Shown piece by piece: positions 1-7,943 of a stretch of 27,084 nucleotides of DNA (position 1 is the stretch's first letter; every line of letters begins with the position of its first letter). Under the pieces are notes generated by a model. That model ran no database searches, was not told where the DNA came from, and was given only the letters and a program-made list of their open reading frames with translations. Source of the DNA: Bacillota bacterium (lineage in GTDB: Bacteria; Bacillota; UBA4882; UBA8346); NCBI GenBank assembly GCA_023435225.1, contig JAEYRX010000077.1:1-27084 (forward strand), written 5' to 3'. The translations under genes were made by a program, and so were the position numbers.

Positions 1-43
1 CTAATTCTACTGCTTGTTCTTTGAATTCTTTTGAATATATTTT

Positions 44-117
44 CCGATTTGCCACTCTTTTGCTCAGCTCCTTATGATCAGTATTGTACACTCTTAACTG
101 AGTGTCTGGCAAATCGG
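44..117. repeat. Imperfect hairpin beyond the 3' end of the coiled-coil gene
   Basis: The arms CCGATTTGCCA (44-54) and TGGCAAATCGG (107-117) are perfect 11-bp inverted repeats. Inside lies a second 6-bp stem, ACACTC/GAGTGT, near 89-106. No clear T-run follows on either strand, so this is not a standard terminator. It may be an mRNA 3'-end structure or one end of a small mobile element. Confidence 0.5.
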
Positions 118-163
118 GGGAAAATCATAGTGTGTTCTTATAAACTCTCTTATATTCTATATA

Positions 164-586
164 TCAGTCTTCACTCTCATCTTTATGACCATCTTCTCCT
201 TGAAGAAACCCACTGTACTTAGCCCCCATAACAGAATCCTTATTTGTTGTCAAAGGATCTAACCAATCAGCCTTCTTTCTAGCCCAATTTATCCAATCTA
301 AAAGTTCAACAGGTTCTTTCTTAGACTTCTTTAAATTGTGTTCAATAGCATCAACAAAGTTTCTGATAATTTGGGCTTTATTCCAATCCATTACTGCTTC
401 TTCAAGTTCTTTATATTTCTCTTCTTCCTCACGGCGGAGCTTGTCTAATTCATATCTTCGGATTTCAGCTTCTCTTCTCCGCTTTTCCTCTAATCTCGCT
501 TCTTCATGTTTTGCCCGTAAAATTTCTGAAGTCTGAACAAGCTTCAAAGCATTATGCCTTGGTAACATTCTCGGCTTGCGGACCAC
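164..586 (-). CDS. Coiled-coil protein of unknown function, probable C-terminal fragment
   Basis: The predicted product has 140 residues. Residues 25-65 are almost entirely Arg, Glu and Lys and should form a long charged coiled coil. They are followed by a Trp-containing helical tail with the patterns WNKAQIIRNFVDAIE and WINWARKKADWLDP, which looks like the conserved C-terminus of a larger hypothetical family. The GTG start at 586 overlaps, in another frame, the end of a broken cold-shock gene, and neither it nor an internal ATG at 568 has a good ribosome site. I therefore infer that the original N-terminus was lost at a recombination junction. I do not recognise a function. Whether it is translated today is uncertain. 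Confidence 0.45.
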   Translation of the reverse strand: MVRKPRMLPRHNALKLVQTSEILRAKHEEARLEEKRRREAEIRRYELDKLRREEEEKYKELEEAVMDWNKAQIIRNFVDAIEHNLKKSKKEPVELLDWINWARKKADWLDPLTTNKDSVMGAKYSGFLQGEDGHKDESED

Positions 587-653
587 GTTGACCTTTAGTT
601 AGATCGAATTGAACCATTTGCCCCTCTTCTAAGGCTTTGTAACCATCAATCAT
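552..653 (-). pseudogene. Remnant of a CspA-family cold-shock protein gene (C-terminal half)
   Basis: Read leftward from an ATG at 653, the 33 codons before the TAA at 552-554 give IDGYKALEEGQ, then VQFDLTKGQRGPQAENVTKA. This is the unmistakable second half of a cold-shock domain protein (usual length 65-70 residues). The N-terminal half with the RNP-1 and RNP-2 motifs is absent: only 65 bases separate this piece from the helicase stop codon, too few for the missing 33-35 codons. Those bases contain a weak FITRE-like trace. The piece is too short to fold as a beta barrel. Its position behind a DEAD-box helicase fits a former cold-shock/RNA-remodelling operon. Confidence 0.75.
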
Positions 654-718
654 TATATCTCAACAGAACACGAGTTATCCAAGAAATAAGACTTTTCTCT
701 AGTAATCATTTTTATATT

Positions 719-1951
719 TTATCTTCTCCTGCGAAAATAACCAATTTGACCGGTTTTACCTGCATGAGATTTCTTCGGGATTTCCTGAAGCTGAACCTGT
801 TTGCTATGTCCCAGGGGATAGGGATGATCTTCAATGACCGTAATCGATTTAGCGATTAATTTCTGGATATCCTTCAAATAAGCTTTTTCTTCCCAGTCAC
901 AAAAGGAAATGGCTACTCCCCCTAATCCGGCTCTTCCAGTCCGTCCAATCCGGTGTACATAGGTTTCAGGTGTGTTTGGTATTTCGAAATTAATCACATG
1001 CGACAATTCTTCCACATCAATACCCCTAGCCGCTATATCGGTTGCTATCAATACTCTGGTTCGCTTCGTCTTGAAATTATGTAAAACCCGTTGTCTGGCA
1101 TTCTGCGATTTATCGCCATGAATTGCCTCAGTATAAATCCCGGCCTTGCTAAGAAATCTAGCTAATTTATCGGCACCATATTTTGTTCGGGTAAATACCA
1201 GCGCCGAAATGATCGCTTTATCCTTTAGCAGGTGAGCGAGGAGCAATTTTTTATCTTCTTTGGCAACAAAATAGATAAATTGGTCAGTGCGATCAACTGT
1301 AGACGAAACCGGTGTCACTGCTAATTTAACTGGGTTTGCCAGAATTTTGTCGGCAAGTTTTGAGATCTCTGGCGGCATAGTTGCCGAAAAAAACAAGGAC
1401 TGTCTTTTTTCAGGCGCCGGTAAATGAGTGATAATCTTTTTAATATCATGAATAAACCCCATATCAAGCATTCGGTCCGCCTCGTCCAATACGAATATCT
1501 CGATGTGGTGTAGGTTAATAAAACCCTGGTTTATCAAATCAAGCAATCGACCGGGAGTAGCGACCAAAATCTCGACTCCCCTTTTAAGAGCATCCGTCTG
1601 TGCTAATTGCGATACTCCACCGAATATTACCGTGTGCCTCAGACCAAGATGTTTACCATAAGTAGTAAAACTCTCTCCGATCTGGATAGCCAGTTCCCGG
1701 GTGGGGGTCAAGATTAAGACCTTAATTGTCAGGGCCCCCTTACCTGTGACTTTTCCTCCATCTAGTATTTGTAAGATCGGAAGCGCAAAAGCTGCGGTTT
1801 TTCCAGTCCCGGTCTGAGCGCAACCTAGCAAGTCTTTCCCTTCGAGAATCAAAGGAATTGCTTGTTCTTGAATTGGGGTTGGTTCGATATATCCTTCATC
1901 CTTTAGAGCCTTCAAAATGGGTGGAATCAACTTTAATTTTTCAAATGACAT
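719..1951 (-). CDS. DEAD-box ATP-dependent RNA helicase (RhlE/CshA-like)
   Basis: This enzyme unwinds short RNA duplexes using ATP in the cytoplasm, typically in ribosome assembly, RNA decay or cold adaptation. All superfamily-2 helicase motifs are visible (numbered from the alternative TTG at 1957): Q motif around 24-31, Walker A AQTGTGKT at 47-54, PTREL near 85, DEAD at 158-161, SAT at 191-193 and HRIGRTGRAG at 335-344. The protein ends shortly after the core with a small basic tail (FRRRR) and lacks the long RNA-binding extension of many relatives. I prefer the ATG at 1951 (MSFEKLKL); a TTG at 1957 lies closer to the AGGAG ribosome site. The gene begins only a few bases after the DUF4177 gene, so the two are almost certainly co-transcribed. 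Confidence 0.95.
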   Translation of the reverse strand: MSFEKLKLIPPILKALKDEGYIEPTPIQEQAIPLILEGKDLLGCAQTGTGKTAAFALPILQILDGGKVTGKGALTIKVLILTPTRELAIQIGESFTTYGKHLGLRHTVIFGGVSQLAQTDALKRGVEILVATPGRLLDLINQGFINLHHIEIFVLDEADRMLDMGFIHDIKKIITHLPAPEKRQSLFFSATMPPEISKLADKILANPVKLAVTPVSSTVDRTDQFIYFVAKEDKKLLLAHLLKDKAIISALVFTRTKYGADKLARFLSKAGIYTEAIHGDKSQNARQRVLHNFKTKRTRVLIATDIAARGIDVEELSHVINFEIPNTPETYVHRIGRTGRAGLGGVAISFCDWEEKAYLKDIQKLIAKSITVIEDHPYPLGHSKQVQLQEIPKKSHAGKTGQIGYFRRRR

Positions 1952-1965
1952 GAACAATTTTACTC

Positions 1966-2478
1966 CTATTTCTCAAACCTTTTCCGGGAATTTACAGAAC
2001 TCTTTCCTTTATAACCGGTATAACCGGGGCCTTTCTTTGCATCCCAGGAGCTTTTTGCCGGATGCCTAGAATCTGTTCCCGCATAACCGGAATTCTTGCC
2101 CTTATATCCCGAAGATTTTCCGGCATAACCGGGACTCTTCCCTTTATATCCATGACTCTCCTCTGAATATTTGGGGCTCGTCCCGAATGATCGAGGCGCT
2201 TTGGCATGAGTTCGGGCTCCATTCTCACGATTGCCGTAAGCTTTGCCCTCAATATTTTGGTCAGGAAGATCTGTCAAGCCACTATTAATTCTTCTTTTTA
2301 AAACTGCGATAAGCTCTCGGGTCCAACCCTGCTCTTGATTGATAGTAAAGCAAGATACCAATTCCCACCCCACATTACCAAGTTGGTTAATAACCATATT
2401 AAAATTAGAGCTATCAGGTATTGCTTCCCCAACTTTTTTAGTTTCAATATTAATTGTTTTGTATTCCCACTTTTCCAA
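1966..2478 (-). CDS. DUF4177 protein with a Gly-Tyr-Lys-Gly repeat tail
   Basis: Residues 1-60 (MEKWEYKTINIE, then a GNVGWELVS core) match the small DUF4177 domain, an alpha/beta fold of unknown function. From about residue 105 to 170 the protein becomes low-complexity, basic and probably disordered, with repeated units alternating GYKGK and GYAGK separated by Ser, Pro or Asn. Such tails resemble RNA-binding, condensate-forming extensions of RNA chaperones and helicases. The start is a TTG at 2478 with AAGGA nine bases upstream. It ends just before the helicase start, so the helicase is probably translationally coupled to it. I infer a role as RNA-binding partner of the helicase; the domain family itself gives no activity. 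Confidence 0.8.
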   Translation of the reverse strand: MEKWEYKTINIETKKVGEAIPDSSNFNMVINQLGNVGWELVSCFTINQEQGWTRELIAVLKRRINSGLTDLPDQNIEGKAYGNRENGARTHAKAPRSFGTSPKYSEESHGYKGKSPGYAGKSSGYKGKNSGYAGTDSRHPAKSSWDAKKGPGYTGYKGKSSVNSRKRFEK

Positions 2479-2617
2479 AATATCACGTCCTTAATTTTAT
2501 ATTTTTCGCAATAATTGATTCTTAAAAACCCACTCCATTTTCTTTATGTAAGTTCAGGGAGTTGCATAATTACATTTTTCAACCCTTTGGCCATCAGGGT
2601 TAATGCTATCGAAGTTT

Positions 2618-2669
2618 GTCGATTTACATCAATTATTAGTTTTTAAGTTAGAATATTGATGTAAACGAC
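2618..2669. repeat. Inverted repeat of about 15 bp
   Basis: GTCGATTTACATCAAT and ATTGATGTAAACGAC pair over 15 bp with one bulged A, around an AT-rich loop of about 20 nt. It lies in the probable leader of the DUF4177-helicase operon, next to copy 1 of the double-hairpin element. It has no T-run and its role is unknown. Confidence 0.55.
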
Positions 2670-2696
2670 CATATGGTGCTATACCCAGATGTATCT

Positions 2697-2878
2697 AATT
2701 AAGTTAAATTAATATTCCATTATTCATTATGCCCCTAAAGCCGGACATAATGGTAAAATCAATGAATTTAATTTAACTTATACAGCTGTAATAGGATGAA
2801 GTAATGTCAATAAAATTATATTTGCATTCGGCATTTGGAAAGCAAATTGTTTAAAAGGAATTTACTTCATCCTATATA
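2697..2878. repeat. Double-hairpin element, copy 1
   Basis: First of three related ~181-nt elements. On the plus strand it reads: helix P1 (TAAGTTAAATTAA with TTAATTTAACTTA) enclosing a short stem CATTATG/CATAATG; a palindromic linker TACAGCTGTA; then helix P2 (ATAGGATGAAGTAA with TTACTTCATCCTAT) enclosing a TTTGC/GCAAA stem. P1 carries an A-T pair where copies 2 and 3 carry G-C. The inner P2 stem has one mismatch here. The nearest downstream gene in transcription direction is the DUF4177 gene, 219 bp away. Confidence 0.8.
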
Positions 2879-3002
2879 CAACATATTGTGAGCCAAAGCT
2901 AAAATTAAGAATTATGCAAATCCCTCAGTTAAACAAGAATATTATTATAACATAATATCGCATTCAATATAATACGGGGATATGTTACTGTTTTTTTGAT
3001 AC

Positions 3003-3437
3003 CTCCTCAACTTGCATATCAAACTGTGTACCGTCCTGGGCGCTAAATTAACCAAAATAAGCAGCTAAAGGCTGCTTATTTTAGTTCAAAATTTATTGAT
3101 TGAGTGGTTCAGGCACCACTGTATAACAAATAAAAAGAAAAAAACCGATTTTCTCGAGTTAATTCAATTAAAATTGATTTTATAGGATAATTCTCTAAAC
3201 AAATAATTAGCACTAATAACTTTTTAATCACGGAGAATTCATAAACCAATGGCCCTTTAATTCTCATCAACTCTCGACTTGTAGTCCAGCGCCCGTACTC
3301 CCTGAACTTTTCTTCGGACGCATGCCGAAAAGGAAGCGAGTGACGTTAAAGCGTTTAACAAGTTCATAGAAGGTTATCGTAATAGTGAAGGACGACGTGC
3401 TAATGATCAAATATTTGAGCGGAATGCCGATGGGCCA
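3003..3437. repeat. Duplicated block, copy A (acyltransferase 3' end and terminator)
   Basis: This segment is clearly homologous to 7662-8115. Shared landmarks are the stretch ATCAAACTGTGTACC, the terminator core GCAGCTAAAGGCTGC, the word ACAAATAATTAGCA, and the last 56 codons of the acyltransferase at 3267-4475. Similarity stops abruptly at GATGGGCCA (3429-3437). Copy A belongs to the intact gene, so it is probably the parent. Confidence 0.85.
3054..3082. terminator. Symmetric Rho-independent terminator
   Basis: AAAATAAGCAGC (3054-3065) and GCTGCTTATTTT (3071-3082) form a perfect 12-bp stem with a 5-nt loop. Because the A/T tails are part of the stem it could work on both strands. It lies about 185 bp after the acyltransferase stop codon at 3267. 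Confidence 0.75.
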
Positions 3438-4475
3438 CTGAACCACAAAGAAGCCGATAAGAAGAATGACGGTCTGGTGGGGGATATAAAACGGCAGAAC
3501 CGCTTCGTTGGTATATTGCAGCGTCTGGTTGCTGAAATTTAATCTTCGGCTACCCAGACTAAGTAAAACGAAAATCCAGGCCCAAGTATTGACGCTTCTT
3601 AAAACTTGATACAAAAGATATCCGATGGAATAATCGGGATTGGTCTCCCACTGTCCAAGCGGGCCGAAAAGATAAAGAAAAAACATGGCGACGAAACAAA
3701 AGATGCCGATATTGAGAGCGAATCTTCCGTGACGGCTGACGGCGTCGACGATTCGACTATCAGCGTAGATCAGATATCCGCAAATGAAGATAACAAACCA
3801 GTACAGCAAGTCGGCCACATCTAAATAGCTTGGAAATCGAGCTCGCAATACCACCTGGACGAGAGCCGTCGGAAGAATGAGGAGTAAGACGGCGTACGGC
3901 CTCACCATGAAAGCAGCGAACCGGTCGATGAATAAGCGCCCTTTGGCCCTGTAAAACCACTTAAATAGTGGCAACGCGACCAAGGAATAAAGAAAAAGGA
4001 ATCCCAGAAACCACAGATGAGTGCCGAAGGAGCCGAAGAGCCAGCCTGGATTAAGGCTGAACCGGCTGAGACGGATGGCGAAGTGGTGTGGGAAATATTG
4101 AATGAAGTTGCCGGAAAATTGAAAACGCGATAGGGCTTCCACATAGCCCTGAGGAGGGATCAGGACGAGGGCGCCGAAGATGAAAGGAATCATCAGACGC
4201 AGAAATCTCTCCTTCACATAAGCAGCCCCGGTTTTGAAATCCAGGGAGAACCGGGTGCTCGCGCCGGCCAACAGAAAGAAGATGGGCATGATCAATTGAT
4301 TGGCGCAGTAAACGAAGATCGTAAATACCAAACTATGCTGAGTGTTTTTGACGTGCCAGTCCCCAACGGAAAAAAACAAGGCATTATGAAAGAGAAAGAC
4401 GGTTAGCATAGTTAATACCCGCAGCCAGTCAAGCTCGTAGCGGCGTTGGGGTTTGGTCGCGGCGAAAGAATCCAT
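3267..4475 (-). CDS. Integral-membrane acyltransferase (acyltransferase family 3)
   Basis: The 402-residue protein has about ten hydrophobic helices and an N-terminal signature typical of acyltransferase family 3 (RRYELDWLRV, then VFLFHNALFF, where the His is the likely catalytic residue). This family, which includes OpgC/MdoC and OafA, transfers acetyl, succinyl or similar groups to extracytoplasmic glycans. The ATG at 4475 follows an AGGAGG-like site. The C-terminal tail (MRPKKSSGSTGAGLQVES) is cytosolic and basic. Its last 56 codons are duplicated as a remnant at 7944-8115. The gene looks more GC-rich than the AT-rich DNA around it, which may indicate separate acquisition. The acyl group and acceptor are unknown. 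Confidence 0.85.
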   Translation of the reverse strand: MDSFAATKPQRRYELDWLRVLTMLTVFLFHNALFFSVGDWHVKNTQHSLVFTIFVYCANQLIMPIFFLLAGASTRFSLDFKTGAAYVKERFLRLMIPFIFGALVLIPPQGYVEALSRFQFSGNFIQYFPHHFAIRLSRFSLNPGWLFGSFGTHLWFLGFLFLYSLVALPLFKWFYRAKGRLFIDRFAAFMVRPYAVLLLILPTALVQVVLRARFPSYLDVADLLYWFVIFICGYLIYADSRIVDAVSRHGRFALNIGIFCFVAMFFLYLFGPLGQWETNPDYSIGYLLYQVLRSVNTWAWIFVLLSLGSRRLNFSNQTLQYTNEAVLPFYIPHQTVILLIGFFVVQWPIGIPLKYLIISTSSFTITITFYELVKRFNVTRFLFGMRPKKSSGSTGAGLQVES

Positions 4476-4583
4476 GAAAGTCCTCCTTTATTTAAAAAAT
4501 GAACTTTAATACTTAGGTATCTGTATTCATTTTCATTATAAAAAGATTCTAAGCATCTCACATCAGCCCGAAGTTTATTTTTT

Positions 4584-4609
4584 ATAAAAATAAGATGGAG
4601 GACCCCATC
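4584..4609 (-). terminator. Probable Rho-independent terminator after the acyltransferase remnant
   Basis: On the minus strand GATGG and CCATC pair across a 6-nt loop (4594-4609), followed by TTATTTTTAT. The stem is short, so strength is uncertain. It would end transcripts from the 4870-6069 gene and the remnant behind it. Confidence 0.45.
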
Positions 4610-4693
4610 CTACCTTAGGAGGAAATACATCCTTCGGAAGTAATTTATTCATCTATTTTTATAACAGAGTAAGTGAAGTGTATGTATATCTAT

Positions 4694-4858
4694 TTATATT
4701 ACTCGTTTCATATATGGTATTTTTCTTATAATTGAGCTGACAAAATAGGTTATCACAATAGACAAAACACTTACTGTCAAGAACTTGCCCCATGCACCGA
4801 AAATATTAATCTTATCCAAGCTATACTGCAGAGCCAGAACGATTGGGAAATAGAGGCA
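4694..4858 (-). pseudogene. C-terminal remnant of another acyltransferase family 3 gene
   Basis: The minus strand is open for 54 codons before the TAA at 4694-4696. It reads LYFPIVLALQYSLDK, then a hydrophobic helix, and ends SSIIRKIPYMKRVI. The final RKIP followed by basic and hydrophobic residues matches the end of the neighbouring gene (WLIRKIPGFAKIFS), and the preceding helix fits the last membrane segment of this family. A TAA lies at the upstream edge (4859-4861), and there is no start codon or ribosome site. The sequence differs from both intact neighbours, so it is the tail of a third paralogue. Confidence 0.7.
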
Positions 4859-4869
4859 TTATTCTACTT

Positions 4870-6069
4870 TTATGAAAATATTTTCGCGAAACCGGGTATT
4901 TTACGGATCAGCCAGGCAAATCCAAAGCAAACCGGCACCATGATCATGACCATGATTATCATTTTGAGCAGCGGATAAATAGCAATTCCCCGCACCAACA
5001 TAGATGCCGCCACTAGTATCGGAGCATGAAAAACATAAACGGCAAATGCATTGGCAGAGAGAAACTTACTAATTCTCCCTTGTCGATTATACTTTTCACG
5101 GAATAGCACCAATAAACCAAGGCAAATTCCTACACAAAAGAAAGATTCCCAAAGAGCAATAGCGGCTGATTGCCAATGAAGCCCGCCATTAAAGAGAGTT
5201 AATCCTTCTGTTAAGGCGCCACCACCTATCCCTATAACGAACCAAAGAGGAATTCCCGCCCATAGGGCAATTTTGAACCAAAACATTCCGAAGTGATATG
5301 GGATATTTTGAAAAAATTTATGGCGATAAGCAATTATTCCAAGGATGAATAGCACAATATACGCCGAAAAATAACATAACTGCATATTGTAAAATGATGT
5401 TCCGACGGGTTGAACTAACCGCAACAGGAATGCGCCGATACTGATTAATAATATAACGGTAATTATATGGGTATGAGTAATCGGAACAGACTTATTATCT
5501 TCTTGAGGAATTTTGTTCTTAGGTAGCACCATTCTTACCAATGCATATATTACGGAAAATATCAATAAAGCAAAGGCAAACCATAGTGGCCCGGAAGCGC
5601 CTATAAACTGAAACCCGGAGAGATAACCCCAGTAGTGGCTCAAGAAGTTAGCCGGAACCTTATGTTCAAAAGACATTCTGATCAAATTGGTCAATTTATC
5701 AAGCAACAGCATAAAAACAAGTGTGGGAATACCCAAACGGATCAATCTGTCACTAATAAATTTAAGCGCGCCTTTCTTATCATAGGAACCCGGGATGAAG
5801 TATCCAGCGATCAAAAATAAAAAACCCATAAAATAGGCCTGAGTAAAAGACCCATATAAAGCGAAGATGATTTTGGAGAAAACATCCAAAGAGCTTTTTT
5901 CAACATAATACCAGCTGCCTAAAGTACTATAAGTTACATTCAGGTGCATGATCACTACAAAAATAATCATCAACCAGCGCAGATTATCTATAAATAACAG
6001 TCTTTTCCCAGAATCAGGTTTTAATACAGTTTTGACATTTGCTAGCTCAGGGCTTTTTTGAATAACCAT
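4870..6069 (-). CDS. Integral-membrane acyltransferase (OpgC/acyltransferase family 3)
   Basis: The 399-residue protein has about ten membrane helices and the family start RLLFIDNLRWLMIIFVVIMH, whose His is the probable catalytic residue. Residues near 160 (SGPLWFAFALLIFSVIYA) match the conserved GPLWF segment of acyltransferase family 3. The ATG at 6069 is preceded by AGGAGG. It is only distantly related to the gene at 3267-4475, so it is not a recent duplicate. A 54-codon tail of yet another paralogue follows 11 bases downstream. It probably decorates a cell-surface or periplasmic glycan; the acyl donor and acceptor are unknown. Confidence 0.85.
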   Translation of the reverse strand: MVIQKSPELANVKTVLKPDSGKRLLFIDNLRWLMIIFVVIMHLNVTYSTLGSWYYVEKSSLDVFSKIIFALYGSFTQAYFMGFLFLIAGYFIPGSYDKKGALKFISDRLIRLGIPTLVFMLLLDKLTNLIRMSFEHKVPANFLSHYWGYLSGFQFIGASGPLWFAFALLIFSVIYALVRMVLPKNKIPQEDNKSVPITHTHIITVILLISIGAFLLRLVQPVGTSFYNMQLCYFSAYIVLFILGIIAYRHKFFQNIPYHFGMFWFKIALWAGIPLWFVIGIGGGALTEGLTLFNGGLHWQSAAIALWESFFCVGICLGLLVLFREKYNRQGRISKFLSANAFAVYVFHAPILVAASMLVRGIAIYPLLKMIIMVMIMVPVCFGFAWLIRKIPGFAKIFS

Positions 6070-6167
6070 TCAGCATATCCTCCTGTTATATCGAAATTCT
6101 AGTTCAATGATGACATTATGTCGTCATTTTAGCAATAGTAATCCCAGTACTATTTTTAGAAAACAGC

Positions 6168-6199
6168 AAAAAACGGAGTAGTAACATTTTACTACTCCG
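6168..6199 (-). terminator. Rho-independent terminator downstream of the LuxR-type gene
   Basis: CGGAGTAGTAA (6174-6184) and TTACTACTCCG (6189-6199) form a perfect 11-bp stem with a 4-nt loop. On the minus strand six T residues follow (6168-6173). Confidence 0.8.
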
Positions 6200-6295
6200 C
6201 AATGGCGATCAAGTTCTCATGCATTATTACATCTAGAAAATGCTATCGATGCTTGTCGTTCACCCAGCCCCATTTTCATATTTTCAGGTACGCAG

Positions 6296-6318
6296 CGGAA
6301 GCTGGCGTGGACGACTAC
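6296..6318 (+). repeat. 23-bp dispersed repeat, copy 1 (reads as receiver-domain fragment)
   Basis: The 23 bases match 25561-25583 at 22 positions, and TTTCATATTTT-like DNA precedes both copies. In the plus frame this copy reads AAEAGVDDYLVNKKF, close to the end of a response-regulator receiver domain (consensus EAGADDYLxKPF). It lies in the space after the LuxR-type gene on the opposite strand. It may be a vestige of a lost regulator gene. Confidence 0.45.
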
Positions 6319-6322
6319 TTGG

Positions 6323-7246
6323 TTAATAAAAAATTCTACTTAATTCTAAACGGTTTTTAACATCCAACTTTTTGAAAATACTATAAATATGGTTACGGGC
6401 CGTATTGGAAGAGATAAATAGTCTTTTACTGATCTCATGGTTACTGTAACCGTTTAATATTAGTTGCAGGACCTCCAATTCCCGTTCGGTAATATTATGT
6501 TCCTTGATAATGGCGACATGCGAAAGCAGCAGATTTTCCTTGTCAAAGGCATGAAGATTGGTAATTTCAGCCGGGATGGCGTTTATATAATTCCGAATGT
6601 AATAAAAAATTATTGCTAAATTAATGATAAAATAAGCTAAGGGGGTAAAGGCTATCGGATGTTGGAGTTGGACCCGGTACAAGAGAAGATCTTGGATCAC
6701 CGAAGCAGGCGATAAAGTTAAGGCTACAATTACGATTATGGGCATTACCTGCTTTCTTTCCCGGTCTAGTTTTTTTGAATTCTTGTTGGCTAAACAAACA
6801 GAATAACCAAGCATTAAAAACGTGAAAAAATTAATAACCGTACATCCGGTATGAAAGGCTGTAGACTCCATAACCAGGTGTTTTTGTGATAAAGTGTAAA
6901 GCAGGATTAAGATACCGCCGGTAATTGCAGCAGCACTCCAAAGTATGGCCTTGAATTTTAGGTCAATTTCCCGATGTAAAATCCGGTAGAAATATGCACC
7001 GATGAAATAAACCATACCAATCTTGGCGAAAAATGCCCCTGACAGGATTATATTTTTAAACCAGCCACTACTACTCCTGTAGAGCAACTCCAATATAAAA
7101 TAAAAGGTAAAGCATAGATTAAAAAATATCAATTCTCTTAAAACCAGCGTTTTGTTATACCTTAGGTAATGTAAGACTAATAGAGTGGTGGCCCCGATTC
7201 CGGTAGTATAGGACAGCAGGCCAAACAGGAAATCAAAATAATCCAT
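6323..7246 (-). CDS. Membrane-anchored LuxR-family transcriptional regulator
   Basis: Residues 1-220 contain about seven hydrophobic helices (near 8-27, 37-55, 66-87, 98-120, 130-150, 170-190 and 200-218). After a short linker, residues 250-307 form a LuxR/NarL-type helix-turn-helix (ITERELEVLQLILNG, then HEISKRLFISSNTARNHIYS). This suggests a one-component sensor that binds DNA from the membrane, sensing a lipophilic or envelope signal. The ATG at 7246 has AAAGGA upstream at a rather long spacing. Transcripts should end at the hairpin at 6168-6199. Copy 2 of the double-hairpin element lies 85 bp upstream of the start. Neighbouring acyltransferases suggest an envelope-related regulon, but this is only inference. 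Confidence 0.85.
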   Translation of the reverse strand: MDYFDFLFGLLSYTTGIGATTLLVLHYLRYNKTLVLRELIFFNLCFTFYFILELLYRSSSGWFKNIILSGAFFAKIGMVYFIGAYFYRILHREIDLKFKAILWSAAAITGGILILLYTLSQKHLVMESTAFHTGCTVINFFTFLMLGYSVCLANKNSKKLDRERKQVMPIIVIVALTLSPASVIQDLLLYRVQLQHPIAFTPLAYFIINLAIIFYYIRNYINAIPAEITNLHAFDKENLLLSHVAIIKEHNITERELEVLQLILNGYSNHEISKRLFISSNTARNHIYSIFKKLDVKNRLELSRIFY

Positions 7247-7330
7247 TTACCGGTTTCAATCCTTTCCCCAAATAGCTGGCGGGAAACCCTAGGTCGATTT
7301 GCCTTTAAAAAGTTTGGAAAGTCATCTATA

Positions 7331-7511
7331 TAAGTTGAATTAAATTTCTTTAATAACATCATGTCCCTAATGCCGGCCATGATGATTTCATAATGAATTT
7401 AATTCAACTTATTACAGCTGTAATAGGATCAAGTAAATACCGATTTAATTTCATTGCATTCGGCTTTTAGAATGCAAATCTTATATAAGAAATTTACTTC
7501 ATCCTATATAC
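7331..7511. repeat. Double-hairpin element, copy 2
   Basis: The P1 arms TAAGTTGAATTAAATT and AATTTAATTCAACTTA are a perfect 16-bp pair. The inner stem is CATCATG/CATGATG, where copies 1 and 3 have CATTATG/CATAATG, a compensated change. The linker TTACAGCTGTAA is a perfect palindrome. P2 is ATAGGATCAAGTAAA with TTTACTTCATCCTAT, with one C-C mismatch. The apex of the second hairpin is TTGCATTC/GAATGCAA. The downstream gene on the minus strand is the LuxR-type regulator. Confidence 0.8.
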
Positions 7512-7717
7512 TTTATAAGGGATTCTTTTATTAAATTCTTAAACAGTTCGGGGAAAACCTGCCTGATTATCAAAAATTTTTGCTAATTTTCTCCGATTGT
7601 TTCTCTTGCCGTATTTATCGTTGAAATAACCTCTTGCTGCTACTTAGTATCTATTCGAAATCTCCCCGACTTGCACATCAAACTGTGTACCATCCTAGGC
7701 ACCAAAAATAAAAATTT

Positions 7718-7743
7718 AAAGCAGCTAAAGGCTGCTTTTTTTT
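7718..7743 (+). terminator. Terminator hairpin in duplicated block copy B
   Basis: AAAGCAGC (7718-7725) and GCTGCTTT (7731-7738) pair across a 5-nt loop, with T residues to 7743 on the plus strand. The minus strand is also T-rich beyond the stem, so it may act both ways, like its counterpart at 3054-3082. Confidence 0.6.
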
Positions 7744-7792
7744 ATTACAAAACTTATTGATTTAGTAGTTCCTCAGCACCAATGTATAATTC

Positions 7793-7822
7793 ATGAAAAA
7801 GAAAAACCCGGTTTCCCGGGTT
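7793..7822 (-). terminator. Rho-independent terminator after the acyltransferase remnant and epimerase gene
   Basis: On the minus strand AACCCGG and CCGGGTT form a 7-bp stem with a GAAA tetraloop, followed by TTTCTTTTTC. It would end transcripts of the epimerase-like gene at 8122. The matching hairpin in copy A is degraded. Confidence 0.7.
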
Positions 7823-7943
7823 AATTCAATTAACTTGGTTCTATAAGATGATTCTCTAAAACAAATAATTAGCAATAAATTTCTAGGAATTAATGAGCTT
7901 CTTATTCACTGGAGATTACTAAACCAATTACTCTTTGATTCCC

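Larger units (their letters stand above)
2479..3266. other. Long intergenic region, no gene seen
   Basis: This 788-bp stretch has no convincing reading frame. It holds a small AACCCT/AGGGTT hairpin (2581-2601), a larger hairpin (2618-2669), copy 1 of the double-hairpin element (2697-2878), the 3' flank of the duplicated block, and a symmetric terminator (3054-3082). Confidence 0.8.
4476..4869. other. Intergenic region between the two acyltransferases
   Basis: The 394 bp contain a probable terminator (4584-4609) and a C-terminal remnant of a third acyltransferase (4694-4858). No complete gene is visible. Confidence 0.75.

Noticed and set aside
31..222. Plus-strand frame of 63 codons at the left edge
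   Set aside because: It crosses the hairpin and the end of the coiled-coil gene, with no ribosome site and no familiar motif.
1992..2252. 86-codon alternative frame inside the DUF4177 gene
   Set aside because: It stays open only because the DNA repeats encode regular codons in several frames; the DUF4177 frame has the recognisable domain.
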